From NCBI RefSeq assembly GCF_009192735.1, contig NZ_VTFU01000001.1, positions 992,001 through 1,056,000 on the forward strand: a DNA stretch of 64,000 nt. The letters are read 5' to 3'. The DNA comes from Arthrobacter gandavensis (GTDB lineage Bacteria; Actinomycetota; Actinomycetes; Actinomycetales; Micrococcaceae). The notes beneath the pieces are model-generated. The model had not been told where the DNA came from, did not search any database, and worked only from the letters and a program-made list of their open reading frames with translations. The position numbers were made by a program, and so were the translations under genes. This document shows, piece by piece, positions 18,024 to 27,562 of the stretch; the stretch's first letter is position 1, and every line of letters starts with the position of its first letter.

Positions 18024-18550
18024 TGAACCGACTGCCCGCCGGATCAGATGCCGCCCTTGAAGCCGTCCGTTATGCGCTGCGCCGGCAGGCAGAGTCTGAG
18101 GCAGGCCGCCTGGCCGCGGACGCCCGTCACCAGGCCGAAACGCTGCTCTCCAACGCCGGCACGGAAGCCGCGGAAATCCGGGCAGAGGCAGCACGGCAGG
18201 GAGCCGAAGCAGCACGCACGGAAGCTGCGGGCCGTTCGGCCCGCGTCCGCCGGGAAGCACGGCGCACCGTCCTGGCGCAGCAGGAAACGCTGCGGTCCGA
18301 ACTGCTCCGCCAGGTCCTGGAGCGGACCCGGGACCTGCGCAGCGACCCGCGGTATCCGCAGCTGCTTCGGCGCCTCACCGAGCGTGCTGACGCGCTCCTG
18401 GGGCCGTTGGCATCCGTGACGGAAAGCTACAAGGGCGGCGTCACCGGCACGGCCGGATCCCGCCACCTGGACCTCTCCCTTCCCGCGCTGGCGAAACAGG
18501 CCATGGAAAGCCGCGCCGGGGAGGTGCACCGTTTATGGGACGACAAATAG
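18023..18550 (+). CDS. atpE: V/A-type ATPase peripheral stalk subunit E
   Basis: 175 residues. N-terminal Ala/Glu/Arg coiled coil (residues about 10-95) and a C-terminal globular part with RDLRSDPRYPQLLRRLTERA, the segment that docks on the A3B3 head in family members. Together with the G-like protein it would form the stator. Its 3' end overlaps the subunit A start by 16 bp, the longest overlap in the operon. Confidence 0.85.
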
Positions 18551-20451
18551 GTGGAAACGGCGCAGCACGCGGGACCATCACCCGGGTCAGCGGGCCGCTG
18601 GTCGAAATCACCGGACTGTCCGGGCTCTCCATGCTGGAAGTCGTGGCGGTGGGCCCCGACCGGATCTCGGCCCAGGCCGTCGCCGTCAACGGTGAGGACG
18701 CCACCCTGCAGGCCTACGAGTACACCGGCGGGTTGAAGGTCGGCGACACCGTGGAGCGCACCGGACACGAATTGTCCGGACTGCTGGGCCCGGGGCTGCT
18801 GGGCTCTGTCTTTGACGGACTGCTCCGCCCGCTGTCCTCCGCTCCCCTGTGGCTGGCCCAGGACCGGATGTCCTCCACCGAGGACCCGTCGGTCCTGAAC
18901 ACCGCATGGGGGTTCACGCCGTCGGTGTCGGTGGGCGATACGGTGCGGGCGGGGCAGGTCCTCGGCACCGTGCCGGAAGCAGGGGCGGTGGAGTTCCGGG
19001 TAATGGTGCCGCCACACGTTGCCGGCGAGGTCCAATGGCTGGCACACGGCCCCCTTCATCCGCTGGATCCGGTGGCGCGGGTGGGCGGCACCGACGTTCC
19101 GCTGGCCCAGCAGTGGCCCGTGCACCGGCCCCGGCCCTTCGGCGAGCGCCTGACCGACACCGTGCCGCTGAACACCGGCCAACGGGTCCTGGATCTGCTC
19201 TTCCCGCTCCCCCGCGGTTCGGCAGCGGCTGTTCCGGGTGGCTTCGGGACGGGCAAGACGCTGACCCTCCAACAGATTGCCAAGTGGTCCGACGCGGACG
19301 TCATTGTCTACGTGGGCTGCGGCGAGCGCGGCAACGAGATGGCCGACGTCTTGGACGGCCTCTCCGGACTGGACGATCCCCGGACCGGCGGCAAGCTGAT
19401 CGACCGGACCGTGATTATCGCCAACACCTCCAACATGCCGATGATGGCCCGGGAGGCGTCCATTGCCACCGGCGTCACGGTGGCGGAGTTCTTCCGCGAC
19501 ATGGGGTACGACGCCGTCGTCATTGCCGACTCGACCTCCCGCTGGGCCGAAGCGCTGCGCGAGTTCGCCAACCGCAACGGGGACCTCCCCGCCGAGGAGG
19601 GCTATCCGGCATCCCTGGCCAGTGAGCTGGCCGCCTTCTATGAGCGTGCGGCGCTCGTTCAGACCCTGGGTGGTGCGACGGCGTCGGTCACCGTGATTGG
19701 GGCGGTCTCCCCACCCGGCGGAGACATGAGCGAACCGGTTACCACCGACACCCAGCGCTTTGTGCGTTCGCTGTGGATCCTCGACCGGGATCTGGCGTAC
19801 TCCCGGCACTATCCGGCCGTCAGCTGGCGCGGCTCCTTCTCGCGCGATGCCGAGACGCTGGGCCGCTGGCATTCCGCGCACGGGGATCCGCTCTGGGCAC
19901 AGCGCCGGGCATCGGCGTCCCTTCTCCTGTCCGAAGCGGACCGGCTGACGGCCCTGGCGGAGATCATCGGGACCGCATCCCTGCCCGGGCACGAGCGGAT
20001 GGTGCTGCTGGGCGGGCGTCTGGTGCGTGACGGTGTCCTGCTGCAAAACGCCCTGAGTCCCAATGACGGTTACAGTTCCCGGGAAAAGGGTGCCGCTCTG
20101 CTGCAGACGGTCCTGGATGTGGTGGATGTGTGCCAGTCACTGGTCAACCGCGGAGTGCCGGCCGAGGACATCGAACGCTTCGACTTCACCCCGGTGCTGC
20201 GGCTGCGCGAAGACACCGGCCCCACCGACGCCGAGGGCGTGCTCTCGCGGGGACGGGAATTCCTGGCCCGGCTGCGGCAGGTGGACGACGGCGGGATCGA
20301 ACGCGGAAGGGACGACACTGCGGGGGCGGACGGCGGCGGTGGGGATTTGTCGGCGGCGGGCGCCCATGCCGGCGGAGCCTATACCGGTGGACAAGCCCAA
20401 ACCAAAGGACAAGCCCACGCCGGTAATCAGTCGGAAAGAGGGCCCGCATGA
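18535..20451 (+). CDS. atpA: V/A-type ATPase catalytic subunit A
   Basis: 638 residues. Walker A is GGFGTGKT with Lys241, catalytic region GERGNEM with Glu264, Walker B-like VVIADSTSRWAEALRE, and the phosphate loop region GAVSPPGGDMSEP. The V-type non-homologous insert (about residues 120-190) is present, separating it from F-type beta. It hydrolyses or makes ATP in the A3B3 head. The last 55 residues form an unusual Gly/Ala/Gln/Asp-rich tail absent from typical A subunits. ATGA overlap with subunit B. Confidence 0.97.
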   Translation: MGRQIGGNGAARGTITRVSGPLVEITGLSGLSMLEVVAVGPDRISAQAVAVNGEDATLQAYEYTGGLKVGDTVERTGHELSGLLGPGLLGSVFDGLLRPLSSAPLWLAQDRMSSTEDPSVLNTAWGFTPSVSVGDTVRAGQVLGTVPEAGAVEFRVMVPPHVAGEVQWLAHGPLHPLDPVARVGGTDVPLAQQWPVHRPRPFGERLTDTVPLNTGQRVLDLLFPLPRGSAAAVPGGFGTGKTLTLQQIAKWSDADVIVYVGCGERGNEMADVLDGLSGLDDPRTGGKLIDRTVIIANTSNMPMMAREASIATGVTVAEFFRDMGYDAVVIADSTSRWAEALREFANRNGDLPAEEGYPASLASELAAFYERAALVQTLGGATASVTVIGAVSPPGGDMSEPVTTDTQRFVRSLWILDRDLAYSRHYPAVSWRGSFSRDAETLGRWHSAHGDPLWAQRRASASLLLSEADRLTALAEIIGTASLPGHERMVLLGGRLVRDGVLLQNALSPNDGYSSREKGAALLQTVLDVVDVCQSLVNRGVPAEDIERFDFTPVLRLREDTGPTDAEGVLSRGREFLARLRQVDDGGIERGRDDTAGADGGGGDLSAAGAHAGGAYTGGQAQTKGQAHAGNQSERGPA

Positions 20452-21890
20452 GCACTGACGATGCCACCAGTCCCGGCACGGAATCCGTGCCCTCCACGTC
20501 ACCCCGGGTCGGCTACAGAGGGGTGCGCGAATTGCGCGGTCCCCTGCTGGTCCTCGGCGACGCGGAGGGAGTGGGCTGGGACGAGTTCGCCACGGTCGGG
20601 GTGGCCGGGCAGCGGGACCGGCACGGACTGGTGCTGGAGGTGGACGGAGATGAAGTAACCCTGCAGGTCCTTGAAGGGACCGGAGGAATGTCGCTGGGCG
20701 GCATCGAAGTCCGGTTCCAGGGGCGGCCGCTGGCGGTTCCCACCGGCCTTGGCTGGCTTGGCCGGGTTTGCAACGGGCGGGGAGAACCGCTCGACGGCGG
20801 CCCGCCGATCACCGCCGGACAGACGGCCCCCGTGGGCGGCTGGCCGCTGAACCCGGTGTACCGCGAACCGCCGCAGGATCCGGTGATTACGGGCATCTCA
20901 GCCGTGGACGCCCTGACCACGCTGGTGCGGGGACAGAAACTCCCCATCTTCTCCGTTCCCGGCCTGCCACACCTGACCCTGGCCACTCAGATCGCCGCCC
21001 AGGCCACCACATCTTCGGGACGGGCCTTCCGGGTGGTGTTTGCCGCCATGGGGATGACGCACGCCGACATTGCCTACATCCGCGACCGGCTGGAGGAACG
21101 CTCCGCGGCGGGTGAGCTGGTCCTGCTGCTCAACGCCGCTGATGATCCGGTGATCGAACGCATCCTCACTCCGCGGATTGCCCTCACCGTCGCTGAATCC
21201 CTGGCCTACGACGAGGGCACGGACGTCCTGGTGGTGATGTCGGACATGACCAGCTATGCCGAGGCAGTGCGGGAAGTTTCCGCGGCACGGCGGGAAATCC
21301 CGGCCCGGCGTGGATACCCCGGTTATCTGTACAGCGACTTGGCCGGTCTCTACGAACGGTGCGGCCGCGTCCGGGGCCGGGAGGGTTCCGTCACCATTGT
21401 TCCCGTGCTGACCATGCCTGCCGGAGACATCACCCATCCGGTTCCGGACCTGACCGGTTACATCACCGAGGGGCAGGTGGTCCTCGACCCGGACGTCGAC
21501 GCGCGGGGCATCTACCCGCCGGTGGATGTGCTGTCGTCGCTGTCCCGCCTGATGCGCAGCGGCGCCGGAAAGGGGCGCACCCGCGAAGACCACCTGGATG
21601 TTGCGGCGCAGATTCTATCGGCCATGGCTCGGGCACGGTCCGCCGCGGAACTGGCCGAGCTCGTGGGAACCGCGGCATTGAGCGAGACAGACAACGCCTA
21701 CATTGAGTTCAGGTCCGTGGTGGAGCGAAACCTGCTCAGCCAGGGCCGGGATGAGCTGCGCACTTTCGACCAGACCATGGACCTCGCCTGGCAGGCCCTG
21801 TCGCTGCTGCCGCGGCGGGAACTGACCATGCTCTCCGGTGAGTTCCTGGACAAGTACCTGCCGGGTCCGATTGGCGGGGCACGGCTGTGA
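20448..21890 (+). CDS. atpB: V/A-type ATPase non-catalytic subunit B
   Basis: 480 residues. The family's degenerate nucleotide site SVPGLPHLTLATQIA replaces a P-loop; MGMTHADIAYIRDRLE, VVMSDMTSYAEAVREVS and the PGYLYSDLAGLYERCGR block are all typical of V-type B. A Ser/Thr/Pro N-terminal tail of about 20 residues precedes the beta barrel. It alternates with subunit A in the head. GTG of subunit D overlaps its stop. Confidence 0.97.
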   Translation: MSTDDATSPGTESVPSTSPRVGYRGVRELRGPLLVLGDAEGVGWDEFATVGVAGQRDRHGLVLEVDGDEVTLQVLEGTGGMSLGGIEVRFQGRPLAVPTGLGWLGRVCNGRGEPLDGGPPITAGQTAPVGGWPLNPVYREPPQDPVITGISAVDALTTLVRGQKLPIFSVPGLPHLTLATQIAAQATTSSGRAFRVVFAAMGMTHADIAYIRDRLEERSAAGELVLLLNAADDPVIERILTPRIALTVAESLAYDEGTDVLVVMSDMTSYAEAVREVSAARREIPARRGYPGYLYSDLAGLYERCGRVRGREGSVTIVPVLTMPAGDITHPVPDLTGYITEGQVVLDPDVDARGIYPPVDVLSSLSRLMRSGAGKGRTREDHLDVAAQILSAMARARSAAELAELVGTAALSETDNAYIEFRSVVERNLLSQGRDELRTFDQTMDLAWQALSLLPRRELTMLSGEFLDKYLPGPIGGARL

Positions 21891-22486
21891 GCGGGTTCCG
21901 GAGCGGCGGCAGCCGAGCGGATCGGGCCGATGTGGAGCGCCGGCTGGCAACCGCCACCCGCGGTGCCGAGCTGTTGGACCGTAAACAGCGCATACTGCAG
22001 CGTGCCATTGAAGGGCTGCGGGAAAAGGCAGACTCAGCCCGGGAAGCGTGGGAAGATCAGGCCGCGGTGGCTGCGGTGTGGCTGCAGCGCAGTGCCGGCT
22101 TGGACGGGGAGGACCGAATCAATGCTTCGGTTCCCGCAGACACCGCCGTGGCAGAGGTTCAATGGGGCGGAGCAATGGGGATCTCCTACCCCGAAGCAGC
22201 GCGGTGCGTGCTTCCCGCCGCTTTTCCGTCCGGAGGAAGCTCTGCCCTTGCGTACGCGGCATCCACCCACCGGGCAGCACTTGAGACCGCTGTTACTGCG
22301 GCGGGCGCCGCCCGGGCACTGCTGCTGGTGTCCGGGGAACTGGATGCCACCCGCACCCGGCAACGGGCAGTGGAGAACCGCTGGATTCCCCTGCTGCAGG
22401 AGCAGCTGGACGGGATTAAGCGCAAGGTCGCCGAGCAGGAACTCGAAGAGAGCCTGCGGCTGCGCTGGTCCGCCGGGATCCTCTAA
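21887..22486 (+). CDS. atpD: V/A-type ATPase central shaft subunit D
   Basis: 199 residues from GTG at 21887. Long N- and C-terminal helices: ELLDRKQRILQRAIEGLREK near the start and VENRWIPLLQEQLDGIKRKV near the end, the antiparallel coiled coil of the rotor shaft (family motif LLKxKRdaL and RvNALE-like). It is the last gene of the operon; the convergent SDR gene ends 13 bp later, so the transcript must stop within or beyond it. Confidence 0.93.
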   Translation: MSGFRSGGSRADRADVERRLATATRGAELLDRKQRILQRAIEGLREKADSAREAWEDQAAVAAVWLQRSAGLDGEDRINASVPADTAVAEVQWGGAMGISYPEAARCVLPAAFPSGGSSALAYAASTHRAALETAVTAAGAARALLLVSGELDATRTRQRAVENRWIPLLQEQLDGIKRKVAEQELEESLRLRWSAGIL

Positions 22487-22498
22487 GACACCGGAACG

Positions 22499-23329
22499 CT
22501 AGCCGTCAACCGCGGTGTCCTCGCTTACGGCGCGCCAGGTCTCCAACGATGCAAGCCGGGACTGCAGGACCTCTGCGTAGGTGCCGGTCGCATCCGCTCC
22601 GAGAACGAGCAGCTCCGGGGTGTTGGCAGATTCCACCGCTTGGATGATGGCCGTGGCGGCTTTGGCCGGGTCACCGGGCTGAGTGCCGTGGGTTTTGTCG
22701 TTTTCCTTGCGGCGCTGGCCGGCTGTCCCGGCATAGTCAGGGATTGCGGTGGCGGACTGCTGGAGGGAGCGGCCCGAGAAGTCCGTGCGGAAACCCCCGG
22801 GCTCGATAACCATGGCTTTGATGCCAAGGGGTTCGAGTTCCTTGCGCAGCGATCCTGTGAGGCCTTCGACCGCAGACTTCACCGCTGCGTAGTATCCGGA
22901 ACCGGCCGGGGTCATTGTGGCCCCAATGGATGACAGGTTCACGATCGTGCCGGACCGGCGGGCCCGCATTTGCGGAAGGACGGCCTTGATCATGTCCACG
23001 GAGCCGAAGAAGTGCGTATCGAACAGGGTGCGTACATCTGCGTCCGAGCCTTCCTCCACAGCGGCCCGGTAACCGTACCCGGCGTTGTTCACCACCACGT
23101 CGATCCCGCCGAAACGTTCGGTTCCCTTGTCCACCGCAGATTGAATCTGGCCGGGATCGGTGACGTTAAGGGCAAGGGCGAGCGCCGTTTCGGGATATTT
23201 TTCTGCGAGGTCTTCAACCTTGGCGGGATCGCGGGCGGTCACCACCGCGTTATCGCCGTGCCGGAGAACGGCTTCCGCCAGGGCTCGTCCGAGTCCTGTC
23301 GAGCAGCCGGTGATGAGCCAGGTGGCCAT
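22499..23329 (-). CDS. Short-chain dehydrogenase/reductase (classical SDR)
   Basis: 276 residues. Cofactor motif TGCSTGLG, NNAGYGYR, catalytic Ser in LSSIGA and Y-x3-K in YYAAVK are all present. The Arg in TARDPAK suggests NADP preference (inference). Substrate unknown; close relatives are broad carbonyl reductases annotated as oxidoreductases. AAAGGC before ATG at 23329 is the likely Shine-Dalgarno. Convergent with the V-ATPase operon and divergent from the sugar-acid operon. Confidence 0.88.
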   Translation of the reverse strand: MATWLITGCSTGLGRALAEAVLRHGDNAVVTARDPAKVEDLAEKYPETALALALNVTDPGQIQSAVDKGTERFGGIDVVVNNAGYGYRAAVEEGSDADVRTLFDTHFFGSVDMIKAVLPQMRARRSGTIVNLSSIGATMTPAGSGYYAAVKSAVEGLTGSLRKELEPLGIKAMVIEPGGFRTDFSGRSLQQSATAIPDYAGTAGQRRKENDKTHGTQPGDPAKAATAIIQAVESANTPELLVLGADATGTYAEVLQSRLASLETWRAVSEDTAVDG

Positions 23330-23437
23330 GACGTATGCCTTTCAGCAGCCGGCACTGTTCCGGCTGGTTAGTAGTTGCTGCTTTCGGCTGACCACCCTGC
23401 AGGTGGCATTACACCTTAAAGCCAGTCGCTGGAAGTA

Positions 23438-23488
23438 CTTGTGATCTGGATAACAAGACATATAGCATAACGGCCATTCCTATAGGAA
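23438..23488 (+). promoter_or_regulatory. Promoter/operator region of the sugar-acid operon
   Basis: TTGTGA (23439) and TATAGC (23461) are 16 bp apart and could be -35/-10. CTTGT at 23438-23442 and ACAAG at 23453-23457 form an inverted repeat over the -35 box, and TTCCTATAGGAA at 23477-23488 is a perfect palindrome covering the ribosome site of the first gene. The GntR/FCD protein at 31596 is the natural candidate binder. Confidence 0.5.
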
Positions 23489-23498
23489 GGCTGCTGCG

Positions 23499-24557
23499 AT
23501 GGTGGATCAGCACTTTGCCCCGCAAGACCTGACGCGCTTTGCCACGGAGGCGCTGTCGGCCCGAGGCGTTCCGATGGAGGACGCCGGGCTCACTGCCCGC
23601 TCCCTGGTGCAGGCCGATCAGCGGGGCATCTACTCGCACGGAATGCTCCGTCTGCCCCTGTACTGCGAAGCCCTGCGCCTTGGCGGCATCAACCCCGAAC
23701 CACGCCTGAAATTCTCGAAGGACAGCGGCAGCATTGCCGTCCTCGACGCCGATGCCGGGCTGGGCCAAATTGCGATGCAGGCGGCTGTGGACCGCGTCAT
23801 TGAGGTGGGCCGCGTTCAGGGCATCGCGGCGGTGGCGGTCCACAACAGCAGCCACTACGGCGCCGGCGGTTTTTGGAGCGACCAACTCGCAGAGGCGGGC
23901 TTTATCTCCTTCATCACCTCGTCCACCGGTCCGGTGGTCGCGCCGTATGCCGGAGCCAGCAAGGTCCTCGGCACCAATCCGCTGACCTTCGGCGCTCCGA
24001 GCGCCTCGGGATGGCCGCTGACAGCGGACCTCGCCACCAGCAACGGGGCATATGGCAAGGTGATCGCCGCCAAGAACGAGGGCACGCCGCTGCCCGAAGG
24101 GTGGGCCGTTGATGCCCTCGGCAACCCCACAACAGATCCGGCGGAAGCGGAAAAGGGATCCATGATTCCCTTCGGCGGCCATAAGGGCTCCGCCGTCGCC
24201 GTGCTGCTCGAAGCCTTTGCAGCGTCGCTGACGGACGCCACCTTCGCCTTCGAGACCGTCGACATCTGGTCCAACCCGTCCTCCCAAATGAACAACGGCC
24301 ATCTGGTGATCGGCCTCAATACAGCCGCCTTTGCCGGGAGGGAGCAAACAGAATCCCGGATCGCCGAACTCCAGGACCGCGTCCGATCCTCCGGCGCCGA
24401 CGGCCGTGCCGTCCTTGCACCGGGAGATCCGGAACGCCACCGCCAGGCGGAAGCCGAAGAGGCAGTCTCCCTGCCCGAATCCACAGTGAACCAACTGGCC
24501 TCCCTGGCCGAAGAGCTGTCCCTCGTGCCTCTGGAAATGCGTCAAGCGTCACGCTAA
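23499..24557 (+). CDS. Malate/L-lactate dehydrogenase-like (LDH2 family) oxidoreductase
   Basis: 352 residues. Family signatures: DQRGIYSHGMLRLPLY, HNSSHYGAGGFW (catalytic His), LGTNPLTFGAP and PFGGHKGSAVAVLLE. These NAD(P)H-dependent 2-oxoacid reductases act on malate, ureidoglycolate, 2,3-diketogulonate, sulfolactate and similar acids. As the first gene of a sugar-acid operon it may reduce or oxidise the imported acid, but the substrate cannot be read from sequence. A run of eight C residues lies in the gap before the next gene. Confidence 0.88.
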   Translation: MVDQHFAPQDLTRFATEALSARGVPMEDAGLTARSLVQADQRGIYSHGMLRLPLYCEALRLGGINPEPRLKFSKDSGSIAVLDADAGLGQIAMQAAVDRVIEVGRVQGIAAVAVHNSSHYGAGGFWSDQLAEAGFISFITSSTGPVVAPYAGASKVLGTNPLTFGAPSASGWPLTADLATSNGAYGKVIAAKNEGTPLPEGWAVDALGNPTTDPAEAEKGSMIPFGGHKGSAVAVLLEAFAASLTDATFAFETVDIWSNPSSQMNNGHLVIGLNTAAFAGREQTESRIAELQDRVRSSGADGRAVLAPGDPERHRQAEAEEAVSLPESTVNQLASLAEELSLVPLEMRQASR

Positions 24558-24584
24558 TCACCCCCCCCTTGGAAGGATTCAGCA

Positions 24585-25631
24585 ATGGAGCGCGAAATCT
24601 GTCCCATGGAAAATCCCCCGGCGGCTCCACGCCGTCGAAAAACCCTCATCAGCGTTGCCGCCGCCGCTTTGATCCTGACCGGTTGCAGCGTCGGGACGCC
24701 GGTGGACCGCGACAGCGTTGAAGAGGTGGACCCCAACGCCAAAACCCTCCGGCTGGCCCACGTGTACGACTCGAGTCACCCGGTGGAGGAATGCGGCGTC
24801 GCCACCATGAAAGAGGAGCTGCAGGGCAGCGGCCTCCAGCTCCAGAGCTTCCCGTCCGCGCAGCTTGGCAACGAGTCCGAACTGCTGGAGCAGGTCGGAT
24901 CGGGCAGTTTGGACATGGCCGTGGCCGGCCCGTCCTTCCTCGGCGTCTGGGAAGAGAACGCAGCGGTCCTGGATGCGGCCTATCTGTTCGAGGACGTGGA
25001 CCACTTTGTGGACACCGCCAACGGCGAAGAGATGGCAGCTGTTTTCGACGATTTGTACGAGTCCTCCGACATTAAGGTGCTTTCGAACTGGTACTACGGA
25101 ACCCGCCACGTCACGGCCAACAAGGAAATCAGCACCGCCGAGGACTTCGCCGGACTGAAGATCCGCACCCCCAACGCGCCGCTCTACTTGGCCAATATCA
25201 GCGCCATGGGTGGAACAGCGACACCGATGGCACTTGACGAGGTGTACCTGGCACTGCAGCAAGGCGTTATCGACGCCCAGGAAAACCCCATTCCCACCAT
25301 CGCCACAGCTAAGTTCAATGAAGTCCAGGACTACATCAACCTCACCGGCCACATGATTCAGGGCGTGGAAATCACCACGGGCCGGGCCGTGTATGAAGGC
25401 CTGTCCGACGACGAACGCACGGCGCTGGAGGAGGCAGTGCAGAAGGGCGCCGATGCCACCCGCGAGTGCGTCGAGGAGCAGGAAGAATCCGTCCTCGCGG
25501 AGTGGAAGGCCGGCAGCGGCATTCAGGTCAACGAGAACGTGGACCGGGATTCCCTGGCTGCGGCAGCCGGGGAAGCCATGCGCAGCCAGCCCTGGGGCGA
25601 CCTCTACGAGCAGATCCAGGCAAACCGGTGA
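24585..25631 (+). CDS. dctP: TRAP transporter substrate-binding lipoprotein (DctP type)
   Basis: 348 residues from ATG at 24585 (GGAAGGA 7 bp upstream). A Lys/Arg-rich start, hydrophobic AAAALILTGC lipobox with Cys at about residue 33. The DctP pattern follows: LRLAHVYDSSHPVEE, SFPSAQLGNESELLEQVGSG, and FAGLKIRTPNAPLY containing the family Arg that binds the ligand carboxylate. ALDEVYLALQQGVIDAQENP is the typical lid segment. It captures an acidic solute outside the membrane for the DctQM pair encoded next. Overlaps dctQ by 4 bp (GTGA). Confidence 0.94.
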   Translation: MEREICPMENPPAAPRRRKTLISVAAAALILTGCSVGTPVDRDSVEEVDPNAKTLRLAHVYDSSHPVEECGVATMKEELQGSGLQLQSFPSAQLGNESELLEQVGSGSLDMAVAGPSFLGVWEENAAVLDAAYLFEDVDHFVDTANGEEMAAVFDDLYESSDIKVLSNWYYGTRHVTANKEISTAEDFAGLKIRTPNAPLYLANISAMGGTATPMALDEVYLALQQGVIDAQENPIPTIATAKFNEVQDYINLTGHMIQGVEITTGRAVYEGLSDDERTALEEAVQKGADATRECVEEQEESVLAEWKAGSGIQVNENVDRDSLAAAAGEAMRSQPWGDLYEQIQANR

Positions 25632-26242
25632 CCGGGGCCGCCGGCGAACAGCCGGCTTCCGGCAGCGAGAACAACCTTGCCACCGGACTGCGGGTCCCCC
25701 AGGAGCCGGACGACCCGGACTTCCCGGAGCAGCTCAGCCGCGTCTACCACTACATCGTGAACGTGGAGAGGATCGCGGCGTGTTCCTTCCTCGTGGCAAC
25801 CCTGGGATTGATCATCCTGCAGGTCATCAGCCGCTACATCTTTAATGCCCCGCTGACATGGACCGAAGAACTCGCACGCTTCGCCCTCCTGTGGTTCACC
25901 TTTGTGTCCGCCGGATTCGTGATGGCCCGGCGGGTCCATATCGCCGTGGACATCGTCGCCAGCAAACTGGGGCGCACCGGAACCGTGGTGCTGGACACCT
26001 TCGCGCTGGGGATGGTGATCATCGCCTCCGCAACCATGGCCTTCGCCGGCGCGGAGTTCGCCGCCTCGGCGGCGCGCCTGAGTGCTCCCGCGACGTCGCT
26101 GCCCATGAGCCTGGTCTACAGCTCCGCAGTGGTGGGGTTCGGGCTGATCTGTTTCCACGCCGTCGTCCACCTCTACCTCAACATCCGCCATCCGGAACTT
26201 GTCCCGGATGCGATGGAAAACCTTGAGCGGGAAGCTGTCTAG
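25628..26242 (+). CDS. dctQ: TRAP transporter small permease (DctQ type)
   Basis: 204 residues from GTG at 25628, with a Pro/Glu/Asp-rich cytoplasmic N terminus of about 45 residues and four membrane helices. SRYIFNAPLTWTEELARFAL is the DctQ signature loop between helices 1 and 2, and MARRVHIAVDIV follows helix 2. Works with DctM in sodium-driven uptake. Confidence 0.93.
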   Translation: MTGAAGEQPASGSENNLATGLRVPQEPDDPDFPEQLSRVYHYIVNVERIAACSFLVATLGLIILQVISRYIFNAPLTWTEELARFALLWFTFVSAGFVMARRVHIAVDIVASKLGRTGTVVLDTFALGMVIIASATMAFAGAEFAASAARLSAPATSLPMSLVYSSAVVGFGLICFHAVVHLYLNIRHPELVPDAMENLEREAV

Positions 26243-26251
26243 GAGCCGGTC

Positions 26252-27532
26252 ATGACTCTACTCATCATGGTGGTCAGCCTGCTGCTGCTCCTGGCCCTGC
26301 GCGTTCCCGTCTCCTTTGCGCTCCTGATCCCGTCCCTCGGATATGTCGTCACGGACCCGACCGTCCGGCTCGGCACAGCCGTGCAGCAGACCGTTTCGGG
26401 CGTCGACAGCTTTTCCATTCTGGCCGTGCCCATGTTCATCCTGCTGGGAAACCTGGCGAACGTCTCCGGCGTCACCGACAAGCTCTACGACGCCGCGGTG
26501 GCCGCCATTGGCCATCTCCGGGGAAGCCTGGGCTACGTCAACGTGGCCACCAGCTTTGGGTTTTCCTGGATGAGCGGCGCGGCCATCGCCGACGCCGCGG
26601 CGATGGGCCGCGTGCAGGTTCCGGCCATGGTGAAACGCGGGTACAAGCGTGAATTCGCGCTGGGCGTCACCGGAGCGTCGAGCCTGATTGCCCCCATGAT
26701 CCCGCCCAGCATTCCCGCCGTCATTTATGCGGTGACGGCGGGAGTGTCAGTGGGAGCGCTGTTCATGGCGGGCATCGTGCCGGCCCTGATCCTGGTGGCG
26801 GCCCTGTGCCTCACCGTATGGATTTCCATGCGGAAGCGAAATGAACTCCGGCTGCCGAAGGCAACGTGGGGAACCCGCGGCAAGACAGCGCTCAGTGCCG
26901 TACCGGCGCTTGGCTCGGCAGTGGTCATCCTGGGCGGCATCCTCAGCGGAATCTTCACGCCCACCGAAGCCAGCGGCATCGGCGTCGTCTACATTGCGCT
27001 GCTGGCCGTGATCTACAAGGCGCTGACCTGGCGGAAGATGTACCGTACGCTGCTCACAACGGTGGAGACTTCCGGATCGGTTCTCCTGATTGTTGCGGCC
27101 GCGGCGCTGTTTGGCTGGGTCCTGGCCAGGGAACAGGCGCCGCAGGTGGCCGCAAACCTCATCCTGGACATCACGAATCAGCCCATCATGTTCCTGATCC
27201 TCGTCAATGTGCTGCTCCTGCTCGTGGGATGCGTGCTGGAGCCGACAGCCGCAATCCTCATCCTCGTGCCGGTGCTCCTCCCGGTCGCGGAAACCTTCGG
27301 CATCGACCCCGTCCACTTCGGCATCATGGTGATCTTCAACCTCCTCATCGGGCTGATCACCCCGCCGGTCGGTTTGGTCCTGTTTGTCCTCTCCAGCGTG
27401 ACCAAGGCCCCGGTCCCGGTGGTCATCAGGGGCATCCTGCCGTTTTTCGGGCCCATGGTGGTGACCCTGCTCTTCGTCAGCTTTGTTCCGGCCGTAACGC
27501 TGGCACTGCCGACGCTTCTCGGCTTCCTCTAA
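26252..27532 (+). CDS. dctM: TRAP transporter large permease (DctM type)
   Basis: 426 residues with about 12 membrane helices. Typical DctM segments: FILLGNLANVSGVTDKLYD, SWMSGAAIADAAAMGRV, APMIPPSIPAVIYA and LIGLITPPVGLVLFV. It forms the ion-coupled translocation path. Shine-Dalgarno TAGGAG lies just before ATG. Genes for an acid-sugar dehydratase and dehydrogenase follow, so the cargo is probably an aldonate. Confidence 0.95.
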   Translation: MTLLIMVVSLLLLLALRVPVSFALLIPSLGYVVTDPTVRLGTAVQQTVSGVDSFSILAVPMFILLGNLANVSGVTDKLYDAAVAAIGHLRGSLGYVNVATSFGFSWMSGAAIADAAAMGRVQVPAMVKRGYKREFALGVTGASSLIAPMIPPSIPAVIYAVTAGVSVGALFMAGIVPALILVAALCLTVWISMRKRNELRLPKATWGTRGKTALSAVPALGSAVVILGGILSGIFTPTEASGIGVVYIALLAVIYKALTWRKMYRTLLTTVETSGSVLLIVAAAALFGWVLAREQAPQVAANLILDITNQPIMFLILVNVLLLLVGCVLEPTAAILILVPVLLPVAETFGIDPVHFGIMVIFNLLIGLITPPVGLVLFVLSSVTKAPVPVVIRGILPFFGPMVVTLLFVSFVPAVTLALPTLLGFL

Positions 27533-27562
27533 CCCGCCCCGTGAACCCGCAAGGAACAGCTC

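Noticed and set aside
18427-20046. 539-codon minus-strand frame
   Set aside because: Antisense to subunit A, which has intact Walker motifs; composition is typical of a shadow.
24558-24584. Frameshift at the run of eight C residues
   Set aside because: The run lies between two intact genes and both flanking proteins have normal ends, so no frame is broken.
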